Under the pieces are notes generated by a model. The model did not search any database and was not told where the DNA came from. It was given only the letters and a program-made list of their open reading frames with translations. Made by a program: the position numbers and the translations under genes. From a virus: 35,130 nucleotides of DNA. The stretch is from IMG/VR virus record IMGVR_UViG_3300010430_000269, positions 1-35,130 of that record, one strand, 5' to 3'. Numbering within the stretch: position 1 is the stretch's first letter; each line of letters begins with the position of its first letter. Below, in pieces: positions 19,879-25,310 of this stretch.

Positions 19879-19904
19879 AAATAACAATAAAACATATTGT
19901 ATTT
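19879..19904 (-). terminator. Hairpin at the convergence point, possible minus-strand terminator
   Basis: AAATA plus CAATA (19879-19889, with a bulged A at 19884) pairs with TATTG plus TATTT (19895-19904) over loop AAACA. On the minus strand it is followed by only a short T tract, so termination is plausible but weak. It lies where minus-strand transcription of the cassette genes should stop. A direct repeat TTCGAAAAT (19852-19860 and 19874-19882) flanks it. Confidence 0.35.
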
Positions 19905-19920
19905 ACTGGTGTTATGCAGT

Positions 19921-19942
19921 GGTTTGTATATATACTAGTTAG
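19921..19942. repeat. 22-bp perfect direct repeat, copy 1 (partial attC-like arm)
   Basis: This 22-bp sequence, starting GGTTTGTATA and ending TACTAGTTAG, occurs again without mismatch and in the same orientation at 33749-33770. Read on the minus strand it begins with CTAAC, the R''-type end of a cassette, then TAG and the self-complementary GTATATATAC. At both places it lies at the 3' end of a minus-strand open frame, and neither copy is followed by the matching second arm. The simplest reading is the conserved first half of one attC type whose second half has been lost. The TAA stop of the 107-aa frame (19939-19941) is inside it. Confidence 0.75.
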
Positions 19943-20262
19943 CCACAAAAACCGCAATGTGGGCATTTATCGGCTGGCTCATACCATTTATCGCACTCAT
20001 CACATTGCCATGTAGCTTTACTATTTTGCGGTTTCAGTTCGCTTCGCTGGCTAACAATGTGTTTATGTAATGCTGGTTCTGTGCTCGCATCAGCATCCTG
20101 CAAATAGTCATGTAAAAATAATAAAGCTTTATATGCGCTTAAATTATCTGTGTAACACTTCTTAAAGTATTCGGTATTGCCAAATATTTGTTCATCTGTG
20201 TAGGTGTAGTCTGCACTTCTAATACCTACCATTATTAAATAATCTTCAAATGTTAGTTTCAT
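19939..20262 (-). CDS. Chimeric zinc-ribbon protein reading across a cassette junction
   Basis: A 107-residue frame with a C-terminal zinc ribbon, CDECDKWYEPADKCPHCGFC (about residues 87-106), whose two Cys pairs would bind one zinc ion. The N-terminal 60 residues (MKLTFEDYLIMVGIRSADYT onward) are helical and acidic. The frame starts inside the variable part of attC-like site 4 and runs through that site's L' and R' arms (about residues 64-72, TEPALHKHI). It then ends in the next cassette, with its TAA in that cassette's R''. So it appears to join an N-terminal domain from one cassette to a zinc ribbon from another. Base composition is visibly less AT-rich than the phage genes around it (29 G/C in the 60 bases 20041-20100). 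Whether it is expressed or a by-product of the junction is unknown. Confidence 0.6.
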   Translation of the reverse strand: MKLTFEDYLIMVGIRSADYTYTDEQIFGNTEYFKKCYTDNLSAYKALLFLHDYLQDADASTEPALHKHIVSQRSELKPQNSKATWQCDECDKWYEPADKCPHCGFCG

Positions 20263-20339
20263 ATCTTTATTATTTTTATTCTCACGTATTAAGTTTAGTG
20301 CTGTATTGCCGCACTACACAAACACCCAACGTTACCTGT
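20047..20339 (-). other. attC-like site 4, unusually long (contains the start of a gene)
   Basis: Minus-strand order: R'' ACAGGTAAC (20339-20331), 5-base spacer GTTGG, L'' GTGTTTGTGTAGTGC (20325-20311), then 237 bases, L' GCATTACATAAACAC (20073-20059), 3-base spacer ATT, R' GTTAGCCAG (20055-20047). The 15-base arms pair at all positions if two G-T pairs are allowed. Spacer sizes and sequences (GTTGG, ATT) match site 2 (GTTGA, ATT), which supports homology. The loop region holds a small inner hairpin (AGTGC/GCACT) and the first two-thirds of the 107-aa frame. At 293 bases it exceeds the usual 50-150 base range of integron attC sites. Confidence 0.6.
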
Positions 20340-20347
20340 AATAAAAA

Positions 20348-20590
20348 TTACTTATCATCGGCAAAGTTTAGTAAATGCCAGTTAGCTTCCGAGCCAACTA
20401 TTCTAATTTCATCGCTTGTCCAATCTTCATTCCTACCAACACAAACACCTTTAAATGTTTCTTTAGTTAAGGAGCAAGTTGTCTCTTGTGCCATAACCAG
20501 AGTTCCTTGACTCTCATAAACTTTGCCCTTTAATATAACTTTTCTGCTTTTTTCAAGTTTATAAGGCATTTTAAAATCTTCTTTTTTCAT
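20348..20590 (-). CDS. Cassette-borne small protein, unknown function (80 aa)
   Basis: I do not recognise the family. The product (MKKEDFKMPYKLEKSRKVIL onward) is short, soluble and beta-rich by pattern, with two Cys (in ETTCSL and GVCVGR) and a conserved-looking VGRNEDWTSDEIRIVG segment. The start at 20590 is chosen because the frame upstream of it has only a TTG that lies inside the recombination site. A second ATG (MPYK) seven codons on is also possible. The gene occupies most of its cassette: it starts 24 bases after the opening GTTACC and stops 8 bases before the closing ACAGGTAAC. Such tight packing of one short gene between sites is typical of integron cassettes. No promoter of its own is visible. 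Confidence 0.6.
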   Translation of the reverse strand: MKKEDFKMPYKLEKSRKVILKGKVYESQGTLVMAQETTCSLTKETFKGVCVGRNEDWTSDEIRIVGSEANWHLLNFADDK

Positions 20591-20606
20591 TGTCGTAATT
20601 TTAAAA

Positions 20607-20743
20607 GCAGGTAACAATGTGTATAATCTATTGCTATTTACTGCTTGGTTAATGTTTATTTTTTGTTTAATTAATTCTTTTTTTTAATCCGATAGTTTTC
20701 GCTTGTTTACACGCAACATATCATATACTTGTCCGTTAGCAAA
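20607..20743 (-). other. attC-like site 3
   Basis: Minus-strand order: R'' TTTGCTAAC (20743-20735), spacer GGACAA, L'' GTATATGATATGTTGC (20728-20713), 78-base variable loop, L' GCAATAGATTATAC (20634-20621), spacer ACATT, R' GTTACCTGC (20615-20607). The L arms pair at their ends (GTATA/TATAC and TTGC/GCAA) with unpaired bases between, as in imperfect attC stems. R'' overlaps the TAA stop of the 83-aa gene. The R'' is the exact reverse complement of the opening bases of the same cassette at 20997-21005. Confidence 0.7.
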
Positions 20744-20987
20744 CATTTAGAAGGTCTGCTTCTTTTTGGAATGTGTTTTTCATTTCCTCAATCTTGTTGT
20801 TTAATTCAATTAAAATTTGATGATATTCGGCTTGTTTATTACCTACTTGTTGGTCTGCAAACTTCAATTTAGAATAAGCATCTTCTTGGTATTCATAAGC
20901 TATTTTTAATTCAGTTTTTAATTTATTAGCCTCTGTTCTTACTTGGCTAATTTCTTGTTGTATTTTATCAAATTTTTTAAAGTCCAT
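20736..20987 (-). CDS. Cassette-borne coiled-coil protein (83 aa)
   Basis: The product (MDFKKFDKIQQEISQVRTEA onward) is one long amphipathic helix over nearly its whole length, with heptad-like spacing and abundant E/K/Q, so a dimeric or trimeric coiled coil is likely; no signal peptide or membrane segment. Function is unknown. An in-frame TTG further upstream lies inside the recombination site, so the ATG at 20987 is preferred: it is ten bases after GTTAGCAAA and follows an A/T-rich stretch. The TAA stop is embedded in the closing R'' (TTTGCTAAC), so the gene and its recombination site are fused, as often seen for integron cassettes. A small structural or inhibitor role would fit but nothing proves it. 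Confidence 0.6.
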   Translation of the reverse strand: MDFKKFDKIQQEISQVRTEANKLKTELKIAYEYQEDAYSKLKFADQQVGNKQAEYHQILIELNNKIEEMKNTFQKEADLLNVC

Positions 20988-20996
20988 AATAAAACG

Positions 20997-21117
20997 TTTG
21001 CTAACAATGTATAACAAGCATTGTTAGTCTTTTTTAAGTTAGTATTTGTTTAATTTTAAAATTATTCAATATTTGCGGTCTAATAGCTCAACGCTTGTTA
21101 TACTCAACGTTACCTGC
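20997..21117 (-). other. attC-like site 2 (perfect 11-bp inner arms)
   Basis: Minus-strand order: R'' GCAGGTAAC (21117-21109), spacer GTTGA, L'' GTATAACAAGC (21103-21093), 73-base variable region, L' GCTTGTTATAC (21019-21009), spacer ATT, R' GTTAGCAAA (21005-20997). The L arms are a perfect 11-bp inverted repeat. The outer TAAC/GTTA pair is separated from them by unequal unpaired spacers, the central-spacer geometry of attC sites. A further perfect inverted repeat CTAACAATG/CATTGTTAG (21001-21009 and 21019-21027) is nested at the R' side. Its R'' mirrors the opening bases of the methyltransferase cassette 9/9. Confidence 0.78.
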
Positions 21118-21121
21118 AATA

Positions 21122-22033
21122 CTACGTTAGTTGTATATTTTTGAAGATGTGTGCTATTACATCTACTGTCCAACCATCACCTAATATACAAGCCGATTCG
21201 TTCTGTGTTAATGTATCTGTATATCCTTCTGGTACAGTTTGGCATTTTTCACGCTCTCTATTGTTCATATATCTAACACCATCATAAATACTTAAATCCA
21301 TACCACTAATTAACAGGTCAATTTCTTTGGCACTTTTACCTTTAAAGTTTTTATCAAAATGCTCTTTTATGTTATCAAAATGCTCTTTACTTTTAAAAAT
21401 TAGAGTAGTAAACCCAGTGTTAAAATATCTGTGGCACATTTTAATAGGTGTGCTTAATGGTCTAGAGTCGCTTTCCAATAAAGTTCTTGCTTTTATTCTA
21501 TCAGAATACCCATTAATTAAAGCATCGTTCAATTCTAATCCTAAATCTTTAGGTTGCTCTACGTTTGGTATGTTAGTCCAGTACAATCTATGTCTTAAAT
21601 GTGGTGCTAACTTTTCCGAGTTTATCACAATAGGTTCACAACCTAAAACTTCAGTAATAAAGTCTTGATGTTCTTTTTTCATTCTTACATTTTCAAGCAA
21701 AAAGTATTTAGGTTTAGTTTCTTTCAATAATCTAACATATTCAAAAAACAAACCACTTTTTTCACCTTTAACACCTAACCTTTCTTTATTAGCTCCACTA
21801 AAATCTTGACAAGGGCTACCACCAATAAGCAAATCTATTTTAGGTAAATCGACGGCTTTTATTTTTGTTATATCACCTAACCTATTAACAATATCTTGTG
21901 GGTAGTTTTTGTTAGCTACTTCAATAGCGTATTCTTTTATTTCGCTACTATAATAATTAGTAACAGGTACATTAGCTTTTTCTAAAGCAATTCTACCACA
22001 ACTCATTCCATCAAATAAACTTAATACATTCAT
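21122..22033 (-). CDS. DNA (cytosine-5) methyltransferase, cassette-borne
   Basis: Transfers a methyl group from S-adenosylmethionine to C5 of cytosine in a DNA target. Visible motifs in order: SAM-binding motif I (LSLFDGMSCGRIALEKA, residues 4-20), catalytic motif IV (GGSPCQDFSG, Cys75 the likely nucleophile), motif VI (LLENVR, 113-118), motif VIII-like (RHRLYWTN, 147-154) and a C-terminal MNNREREKCQTVPEGYTDTL followed by LGDGWTVDV, which is motif IX/X-like. At 303 residues it is complete and compact; target specificity cannot be read. No restriction endonuclease is adjacent, so it is solitary and probably masks phage DNA from host restriction or alters expression. It is the only occupant of its cassette: the stop is 4 bases from the closing R''. 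No own promoter is seen. Confidence 0.92.
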   Translation of the reverse strand: MNVLSLFDGMSCGRIALEKANVPVTNYYSSEIKEYAIEVANKNYPQDIVNRLGDITKIKAVDLPKIDLLIGGSPCQDFSGANKERLGVKGEKSGLFFEYVRLLKETKPKYFLLENVRMKKEHQDFITEVLGCEPIVINSEKLAPHLRHRLYWTNIPNVEQPKDLGLELNDALINGYSDRIKARTLLESDSRPLSTPIKMCHRYFNTGFTTLIFKSKEHFDNIKEHFDKNFKGKSAKEIDLLISGMDLSIYDGVRYMNNREREKCQTVPEGYTDTLTQNESACILGDGWTVDVIAHIFKNIQLT

Positions 22034-22070
22034 ATTTTTATAATTTTTATTTTGTTCTTAAATCCGTACA

Positions 22071-22127
22071 GCAGGTAACAACGTATAAAGTGCATTAAAA
22101 CGCACCTTATACAATACCGTTATAGGC
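22071..22127 (-). other. attC-like site 1 (compact, 57 bases)
   Basis: Minus-strand order: R'' GCCTATAAC (22127-22119), spacer GGTATT, L'' GTATAAGGTGC (22112-22102), 8-base loop GTTTTAAT, L' GCACTTTATAC (22093-22083), spacer GTT, R' GTTACCTGC (22079-22071). The arms pair at 10 of 11 positions. The TAA stop of the phosphoesterase gene lies within R''. The loop is shared with the sites at 25255 and 34193. No GTTATAGGC is found at the head of the upstream operon, so the phosphoesterase itself does not look like a cassette. This site may be the resident landing point that received the array. Confidence 0.7.
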
Positions 22128-23340
22128 TAAAATCAAAAACATTAACCCCTTTATTTCCATTGCTCTCTGTAATAGTATATCCTGGTTTTGTACTCCATCC
22201 TCCGTATTCAGAATAAGAATTACCTGTAAACAAACTAGCACAAACTTGTCTCCTACAATCTATAGAATCATCTGAAATCATTTTAAAATTAGATAGTTGT
22301 TTTGCATTTAGTTTAGCTATTCTACTATGTAAGTGACCTTCCATTATAAAGTTAAAATAACCTTTCTCTCCATACTCCCAACATAATTCCTCTGTGCTCT
22401 TACTTTTTGTATAACCATGATGACCATGATTCAATATGTAACACACATCATCAACTATATGTTTTATGATTGAAGTACTGAACTCTACATTGTATCCTAA
22501 TAGTTTTAATCCCCAAGAAATCAATTCAGCAGCACCACCTTCAGTATCCTCATCTTTAGAACTTGTTACTCTATCGTGATTACCAGCTACTATTTTTATA
22601 GTATCAAGGTTATTTATTCTATCTAAAAAATGCTTCTTAAATAACTCTACAAACAACTTAATAGCGGATACTCCAAACATACCTTTATCTAATCCTTTCC
22701 AACTGTTTTTATGATTTAAACCAGTGAAACTTTCTATTAAATCCCCTAATATGTGTATATGCACATTTGAATATGAAAACCTATTGATTCCATAGGCTGC
22801 TGTTTCAAGCATATCACATAATATACTTATATTGAAGTCAGGGGTATTTTTCATAGCTGATATATAAGCTCCGAAATGAAAGTCTGTCAATGTTATAACA
22901 CCCTGTCCTCTTCCTGGAGTACTTATATCTCTCTTAGGGTTCAGTGTATTTAATTGTCTTTCTAGTTCACCTATATAATCAAAGTCATCTCCATTCAAAG
23001 AGTTTTCTTTAAATAGAATATTGTAAAACGGAGTTCCTGTATGACTTACAAGTTTATAATTCTTAACATCTTCTCTAGGTAATTTATAATGAGAGCAATA
23101 CTCATCAATATCCATCATATACCCATTATCATTCCATGCAGACAAAACAAAAGGAACTTCTTTATTGTGTTTCAATGGCTTACTTGTTTTTTTGCCACTT
23201 CTAGAATCTAATATAAACTGCCATTGCTCTTCTGTTATTTTGTATCTAGCATTCTTTCTTTTTCTTTCATTAGGCTTAACCTTTAATCCAAGTAGTTCAG
23301 CTTCGTGTTTTTTTAGCCATCTTGTAGATTTCTTACTCAT
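22120..23340 (-). CDS. Calcineurin-like metallophosphoesterase
   Basis: A 406-residue protein with all five phosphoesterase motifs: DFHFG (153-157, D and H metal ligands), GDLIES (199-204), GNHDR (253-257), GHHGY (306-310) and GHLH (335-338). These bind two metal ions and hydrolyse phosphodiesters. The N-terminal 140 residues are a separate basic region (WLKKHEAELLGLKVKPNERK onward), possibly DNA-binding. Homologous proteins in phage replication modules are thought to act as nucleases or phosphatases related to SbcD/Mre11, but no SbcC partner is seen. The start at 23340 overlaps the upstream gene by 8 bases. The C-terminus (NVFDFSL) runs into attC-like site 1, whose R'' supplies the stop codon, so the original end of the protein may have been different. 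Confidence 0.85.
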   Translation of the reverse strand: MSKKSTRWLKKHEAELLGLKVKPNERKRKNARYKITEEQWQFILDSRSGKKTSKPLKHNKEVPFVLSAWNDNGYMMDIDEYCSHYKLPREDVKNYKLVSHTGTPFYNILFKENSLNGDDFDYIGELERQLNTLNPKRDISTPGRGQGVITLTDFHFGAYISAMKNTPDFNISILCDMLETAAYGINRFSYSNVHIHILGDLIESFTGLNHKNSWKGLDKGMFGVSAIKLFVELFKKHFLDRINNLDTIKIVAGNHDRVTSSKDEDTEGGAAELISWGLKLLGYNVEFSTSIIKHIVDDVCYILNHGHHGYTKSKSTEELCWEYGEKGYFNFIMEGHLHSRIAKLNAKQLSNFKMISDDSIDCRRQVCASLFTGNSYSEYGGWSTKPGYTITESNGNKGVNVFDFSL

Positions 23341-23812
23341 CTTCTTGTTTTTTAAATGTTTTTAACATAAAGCACAATGGGAATGCTTCTTTATCTAAGT
23401 AACCATTAACATCTTCAACTTCTCCATTTATATCGTAAAACTTATCGTTTATTTTAGTTATTACATGGTCTGAATTATAGTAATACTCTCCTCCGAAAAC
23501 ATCACTTAAAACTAAATGAAACTTCCAACATCCAAAAGATTCTGGTTCGTATCTGCCAAATGTATCATTAATCTTTTCTATAAAAGAAATAACTCTATTA
23601 TGAATATCTTTAGCTCTACCTATCCTAACTTTCTCTTCTAAAGCTAAATCAATAAGATTGTCACAATTAAAGTTAATACCTTTCCTATCTTCATCCATTA
23701 AGCATTCATAAAGCCTTGTGGTATGGTGATTTAATTTGTCTGAGACCTTATTAATTCTTTTAACTCTATCAGAGCCGAGTTCACTTAAATTCTTTTGTCT
23801 GTTGGCATTCAT
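23333..23812 (-). CDS. Hypothetical protein between nuclease and phosphoesterase genes (159 aa)
   Basis: I do not recognise this protein. The start is placed at 23812 (MNANRQKNLSELGSDRVKRI), where TAATG couples it to the stop of the upstream nuclease gene; a longer frame would overlap that gene by 42 bases. The N-terminal half is helical and basic (about residues 10-90). The C-terminal half is beta-rich with aromatic residues (HLVLSDVFGGEYYYNSDHVI). It is overlapped by 8 bases by the phosphoesterase gene, so three genes form one tightly coupled operon from the promoter at 24284. The association suggests a role in DNA processing, but that is context only. Confidence 0.65.
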   Translation of the reverse strand: MNANRQKNLSELGSDRVKRINKVSDKLNHHTTRLYECLMDEDRKGINFNCDNLIDLALEEKVRIGRAKDIHNRVISFIEKINDTFGRYEPESFGCWKFHLVLSDVFGGEYYYNSDHVITKINDKFYDINGEVEDVNGYLDKEAFPLCFMLKTFKKQEDE

Positions 23813-24279
23813 TATTTTAGTTTTGATAATATGATTAGTAATACTTTGTCGCACTCTTTTTGAGTATGAGGCATATAAAGATGATAGTCTAGTTTGTTTT
23901 CTAATATATATTTCTTAAACAATTTATACCTCATATTAAACTCCGAAGTACGAAAACCTTTTGTTTCTATTATAAACTTAGTTTCACCTATTGTAATAAC
24001 GAAATCAGGGGTGTATTCAATCTTTCTTACAGATTTTCCACTACCCCTGTCTACCATGTCACCCTTACCATTCGATTGTCTTTCGTATGATTCGTTTTTA
24101 AATTTAAAACCACTTACTACTACAAACTTTTCTTGCTCATATGTGAACTTTACCCCAGATTTTTTAAGTATTTTATACATATGACCTTCAAGCCTACTTT
24201 TAAACTTAATACCGTCTACAGTTTGCTTTTTAGATTTTATTAATCTTCGGTCTGATTTATTTCTTCTTTTATAACTCAC
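23812..24279 (-). CDS. PD-(D/E)XK endonuclease (junction resolvase-like)
   Basis: A 155-residue basic protein with the nuclease core signature: an E in KSRLEGHMYKILKKSG (Glu31), then EYTPDFVITIG (Pro91, Asp92) and FIIETKGF (Glu105, Lys107). This is the E...PD...ExK metal-binding pattern of the phage endonuclease I / Vsr-like fold. Such enzymes cut branched or replicating DNA, here plausibly resolving recombination intermediates for packaging. The start is a GTG at 24279: the frame has no ATG before Met34, and conserved-looking sequence begins well before that. The ATG overlapping at 24281 is followed at once by a stop. A TATCTTTG promoter element ends only four bases before the GTG, so the message may be leaderless. 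Confidence 0.75.
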   Translation of the reverse strand: MSYKRRNKSDRRLIKSKKQTVDGIKFKSRLEGHMYKILKKSGVKFTYEQEKFVVVSGFKFKNESYERQSNGKGDMVDRGSGKSVRKIEYTPDFVITIGETKFIIETKGFRTSEFNMRYKLFKKYILENKLDYHLYMPHTQKECDKVLLIILSKLK

Positions 24280-24283
24280 ATAC

Positions 24284-24291
24284 CAAAGATA
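24284..24291 (-). promoter_or_regulatory. Promoter element for the nuclease-phosphoesterase operon
   Basis: TATCTTTG on the minus strand matches TAnnTTTG and lies in an A/T-rich gap. Transcription would begin at or within a few bases of the GTG at 24279. No clean TTG is found at 20 bases upstream, only a T-rich stretch. Confidence 0.6.
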
Positions 24292-24330
24292 GTATTTTTT
24301 TTATTATAAATCAGAAAAATATACAAAATT

Positions 24331-24414
24331 TTAATTTAATAATTTATTTGCTACGTTGCTACAGTTAGTAACTATTAAGTTGTTGTTTGTTTCTATTATT
24401 ATTATTTGATTCAT
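24331..24414 (-). CDS. Very small coupled ORF (27 aa)
   Basis: MNQIIIIETNNNLIVTNCSN begins at an ATG that overlaps the stop of the 135-aa gene in TGATG and ends at 24331, just before the promoter of the next operon. The overlap suggests translation by re-initiation. The sequence is hydrophobic at the N-terminus and Asn-rich, with no recognisable family. It could be a genuine small phage peptide or chance readthrough of an AT-rich gap. Confidence 0.35.
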   Translation of the reverse strand: MNQIIIIETNNNLIVTNCSNVANKLLN

Positions 24415-24821
24415 CACGTTAATTTTTTTATTGCGTTTTCTGTTAGTATGAAATCTATATCTGCTGTTTCATTGAACAACTCTTCTATAGTTTTATTTTT
24501 GCTTTCATATACTTTTAACATTTGTATATCTATTTCATTCATAGGTATATTTTTAAACAAAACCTTTTCCCTTGCTATTCCATGTTTAAAGAATGTATCA
24601 GTATCTTTTATTAATTCCTCTTCGTCAATAATATTTCCCTCTTCATCACAAGGAATAAACATTTCTAGTTTTAAAGGTTGTTTTAGGAGTCTAGCGTATT
24701 TAATATTTTTAGACCTTTCTAAAATCTTTTGCTCGTCTATTGTGTTGTTATGTAATTCTTCCCTAGATAATTTATCTAGAATAGGTGTTAATACATAATC
24801 TGTCATTGATATTAGTTTCAT
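24414..24821 (-). CDS. Hypothetical acidic protein (135 aa)
   Basis: I do not recognise the family. The protein is charged and mostly helical, with an acidic centre (EEGNIIDEEELIKDTDTFFK, about residues 59-78) and a helical end (DIQMLKVYESKNKTIEELFN). It starts four bases after the stop of the 123-aa gene and shares its transcript. A second in-frame ATG (MTDYVLT) five codons on is a possible alternative start; I keep the first because it sits closer to the upstream stop and gives the usual coupled spacing. No membrane segment or signal peptide. Neighbouring small genes are of the kind phages use for host takeover, but that is only context. Confidence 0.65.
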   Translation of the reverse strand: MKLISMTDYVLTPILDKLSREELHNNTIDEQKILERSKNIKYARLLKQPLKLEMFIPCDEEGNIIDEEELIKDTDTFFKHGIAREKVLFKNIPMNEIDIQMLKVYESKNKTIEELFNETADIDFILTENAIKKLT

Positions 24822-24825
24822 AGTT

Positions 24826-25197
24826 CTATTTGTTTAATGTGTTTATATCTATTGCTAAACCTTTTGAAATAAGTCCGAATACGTCGAAATGATGTTGTAA
24901 TAACAATTGCATTGTACTGTATGTTATTTCACCTAAATCACCTACAATAACCCATCTTAAATCTCCGCTTGCATATTCTTGTATCATTTCATAAATATCA
25001 CAACAACTTTTTAAATCCGATAATGGTCTTAGTATTGGTTTGAATTTTTTTGTATGCACGTATATTTCGTTTATGTAAATAGCATTATTTATCTTTTTTA
25101 AACTACGCATTTTTATTTTTTTATTTTCTTCATTAGTTTTTAATACCTCTAAATCATAAGGTAAATAAGGTGCTAAGTGTTTTAATTCTAGTTTCAT
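24826..25197 (-). CDS. Conserved phage hypothetical protein, LISKGLAID-type (123 aa)
   Basis: The sequence carries patterns that I have seen in a widespread but uncharacterised family of Bacteroidota phage and prophage proteins: an opening LKHLAPYLPYDLEV, a central region listing settings-like text (FKPILRPLSDL) and a C-terminal QHHFDVFGLISKGLAIDINT. The function of that family is unknown. The fold looks mixed alpha/beta and soluble. Its ATG overlaps the stop of the 15-residue remnant upstream (ATGA), and the 135-aa gene follows four bases later. The recombinogenic cassette site at 25255 lies directly upstream of this pair, and no promoter element is seen between, so transcription probably continues from 26350. 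Confidence 0.75.
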   Translation of the reverse strand: MKLELKHLAPYLPYDLEVLKTNEENKKIKMRSLKKINNAIYINEIYVHTKKFKPILRPLSDLKSCCDIYEMIQEYASGDLRWVIVGDLGEITYSTMQLLLQHHFDVFGLISKGLAIDINTLNK

Positions 25198-25241
25198 AAT
25201 CTATTATTTAGTATTTCGTTTGCTTTTCCTGTTAGTTTCAT
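25194..25241 (-). pseudogene. 15-codon remnant of a small gene beside the cassette site
   Basis: MKLTGKANEILNNRL is the opening of a coupled reading frame whose TGA overlaps the next ATG (ATGA). The opening words MKLTGKA recall the start of a longer small protein often found upstream of the 123-aa family in Bacteroidota phages, so this could be a truncated copy. The ATG lies 14 bases beyond attC-like site 5. It may be a leader peptide instead. Confidence 0.3.
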
Positions 25242-25254
25242 TATTTATTTATTT

Positions 25255-25310
25255 TTAGTTAACAAAGTATAAACTACATTAAAACGATAGTTTATACGGT
25301 AGTTATATAC
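25255..25310 (-). other. attC-like site 5 (compact, 56 bases)
   Basis: Minus-strand order: R'' GTATATAAC (25310-25302), spacer TACC, L'' GTATAAACTA (25297-25288), 11-base loop TCGTTTTAATG, L' TAGTTTATAC (25276-25267), spacer TTT, R' GTTAACTAA (25263-25255). The L arms are a perfect 10-bp inverted repeat. The geometry and loop match site 1 at 22071 although the flanks are unrelated. Confidence 0.7.

Larger units (their letters stand above)
19938..22127 (-). mobile_element. Integron-like gene cassette array (four cassettes)
   Basis: Four minus-strand units are separated by attC-like sites at 22071-22127, 20997-21117, 20607-20743 and 20047-20339. If G^TT is the exchange point, the cassettes are 21005-22078 (methyltransferase), 20615-21004 (83 aa), 20055-20614 (80 aa plus the start of the chimeric frame) and 19938-20054 (zinc-ribbon end). 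In each, the closing R'' mirrors its own opening bases: GCAGGTAAC with GTTACCTGC (9/9), TTTGCTAAC with GTTAGCAAA (9/9), ACAGGTAAC with GTTACCTGC (8/9) and GTGGCTAAC with GTTAGCCAG (8/9). This self-matching is the signature of circular cassettes. No promoter element is seen inside, so expression depends on read-through from the phosphoesterase operon. No integrase is nearby. Confidence 0.75.

Noticed and set aside
19852-19882. TTCGAAAAT direct repeat as an insertion-site duplication
   Set aside because: The 22-base spacing encloses no element and the words are simple AT-rich sequence near convergent terminators.
20250-20510. Plus-strand open frame opposite the 80-aa and 107-aa cassette genes
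   Set aside because: It crosses the attC-like site and lies antisense to two better-supported genes; no promoter or ribosome site, and low-complexity translation.
21327-21668. Plus-strand open frame within the methyltransferase gene
   Set aside because: Antisense shadow of a gene with clear catalytic motifs.
24361-24400. attC-like words (GTTAGTAACTA) near the 27-aa frame
   Set aside because: No inner arms or matching second box within 150 bases.
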